The notes below the pieces were generated by a model. The model was not told the DNA's origin. It did no database searches and saw nothing but the letters and a program-made list of their open reading frames with translations. Of a DNA stretch of 6,576 nt, positions 5,826-6,576 are shown piece after piece. Within the stretch, counting starts at the first letter, position 1. The number at the start of each line of letters is the position of its first letter. The position numbers and the translations under genes were made by a program. Origin of the DNA: Candidatus Gallimonas intestinigallinarum (GTDB lineage Bacteria; Bacillota_A; Clostridia; Christensenellales; Borkfalkiaceae); NCBI GenBank assembly GCA_019116405.1, contig DXBS01000097.1:1-6576 (forward strand). The letters are read 5' to 3'.

Positions 5826-6576
5826 CCGAGCATCTCTCCTATACTTATAATGAAAAGTCGCCCTTCGAGACGGCGGCGCTGCACGACGTCACCCTGTCCA
5901 TCGAGGAGGGCGAATTCTTCGGCATCATCGGACACACGGGCAGCGGCAAGAGCACGTTCGTCCAGCACCTCAACGGGCTCATCCGCCTGCCGTCCTCGTT
6001 AAAGCACGCCAAAAAGCGCAAGGCGAAGAAGGGGCAGCCGCTCCCGCCTGCGCCCGTGCTCAAGGTGGGGGATTTTGACCTCTCCGACAAAAAGACGGAC
6101 TTCCGCGCGCTTCGCAGGCGGGTGGGCATGGTGTTCCAGTACCCTGAATACCAGCTCTTTGCCGAGACGGTGCGCGACGACGTGGCGTTCGGGCTCAAAA
6201 ACTTCTCGGAGCAGAAATTGACGGAAGAGGAGGTCGACTGCGCCGTGCGCGCCGCGCTCGAGGTCGTGGGACTAAATTTCGACGAACTCAAAGACCAGTC
6301 GCCCTTCGAACTTTCGGGCGGGCAGAAGCGGCGCGTCGCAATCGCGGGCGTCATCGTCAGCCGACCTGAGATTCTCATTCTGGACGAGCCCGCAGCGGGG
6401 CTCGATCCCCTCGGCAAGAAGGAGATCTTAGAGCTCCTCCACCGCCTGCACCGCGAATGGTGCAGGACGGTCATCATCGTCTCGCACGATATGGACGAGA
6501 TCTCCGAGAACTGCACACGGGCGGCGGTCTTTTCGGAGGGGACGGTCAAGTACGTCCTGCCGCCCAGAGAGCTCTT
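5813..6576 (+). CDS. ecfA2: Energy-coupling factor transporter ATP-binding protein EcfA2, 3' end missing
   Basis: This is the second ATPase of the ECF importer, expected to form a heterodimer with EcfA1 on the cytoplasmic face of EcfT. The frame runs 254 codons to the right edge without a stop; family members have about 280-290 residues, so only the C-terminal extension is missing. Motifs: Walker A GHTGSGKST (40-48), Q-loop Gln109 in VFQYPEYQLF, signature LSGGQ (167-171), Walker B ILILDE (187-192), D-loop GLDP (196-199) and switch His225. YPEYQLF and DEPAAGLDP are hallmarks of EcfA2. Between Walker A and the Q-loop, residues about 61-82 contain a Lys-rich, then Pro-rich stretch (KHAKKRKAKKGQPLPPAP), longer than I expect for the family. 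Start choice rests on the ribosome binding site at 5798-5804 and the 13-bp overlap with ecfA1. In Firmicutes ecfT usually follows. Confidence 0.92.
   Translation, partial: MRIIAEHLSYTYNEKSPFETAALHDVTLSIEEGEFFGIIGHTGSGKSTFVQHLNGLIRLPSSLKHAKKRKAKKGQPLPPAPVLKVGDFDLSDKKTDFRALRRRVGMVFQYPEYQLFAETVRDDVAFGLKNFSEQKLTEEEVDCAVRAALEVVGLNFDELKDQSPFELSGGQKRRVAIAGVIVSRPEILILDEPAAGLDPLGKKEILELLHRLHREWCRTVIIVSHDMDEISENCTRAAVFSEGTVKYVLPPREL

Overview
The window comes from a bacterium with moderately high GC content. It most likely belongs to an anaerobic Clostridia-type Firmicutes lineage. The evidence is a single-chain pyruvate:ferredoxin oxidoreductase, an EcfA1/EcfA2 ATPase pair of the Firmicutes type, GGAGG-type ribosome binding sites and consensus sigma-A promoters. 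I cannot name the genus from the sequence.

Layout, left to right. (1) Positions 1-525, plus strand: the 3' end of a gene for an unrecognised protein with two membrane helices, cut by the left edge. (2) Positions 526-774: the gap between two convergent genes. It holds a 19-bp hairpin without a T tract just after the first gene and a standard, probably bidirectional, intrinsic terminator at 727-756. (3) Positions 775-4311, minus strand: a complete nifJ-type pyruvate:ferredoxin oxidoreductase of 1178 residues, apparently monocistronic. (4) Positions 4312-5000: a 689-bp divergent intergenic region and the least ordinary part of the window. Two nearly identical 85/86-bp direct repeats, each able to form hairpins, flank a 133-bp segment with its own palindromes. 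Beyond them lies an almost perfect promoter (TTGACT, 17 nt, TATAAT) facing nifJ, so the repeats would be transcribed as part of a leader of about 390 nt. A GC-rich palindrome cluster then separates it from an extended -10 promoter facing the ABC genes. (5) Positions 5001-5825 and 5813-6576, plus strand: ecfA1 and ecfA2, overlapping by 13 bp. The second gene is cut by the right edge.

Functionally, the PFOR oxidises pyruvate to acetyl-CoA and reduces ferredoxin, a central step of anaerobic fermentation. EcfA1 and EcfA2 are the two ATPases that power energy-coupling-factor vitamin or metal importers; the EcfT membrane partner would be expected just beyond the right edge. No direct link between the two units is visible beyond sharing the divergent intergenic region.

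The coding content is ordinary. The best candidate for something undescribed is the duplicated, structured repeat in the nifJ leader. It could be a dispersed, non-autonomous repeat family, or an RNA element with alternative pairings. The sequence alone does not decide between these.
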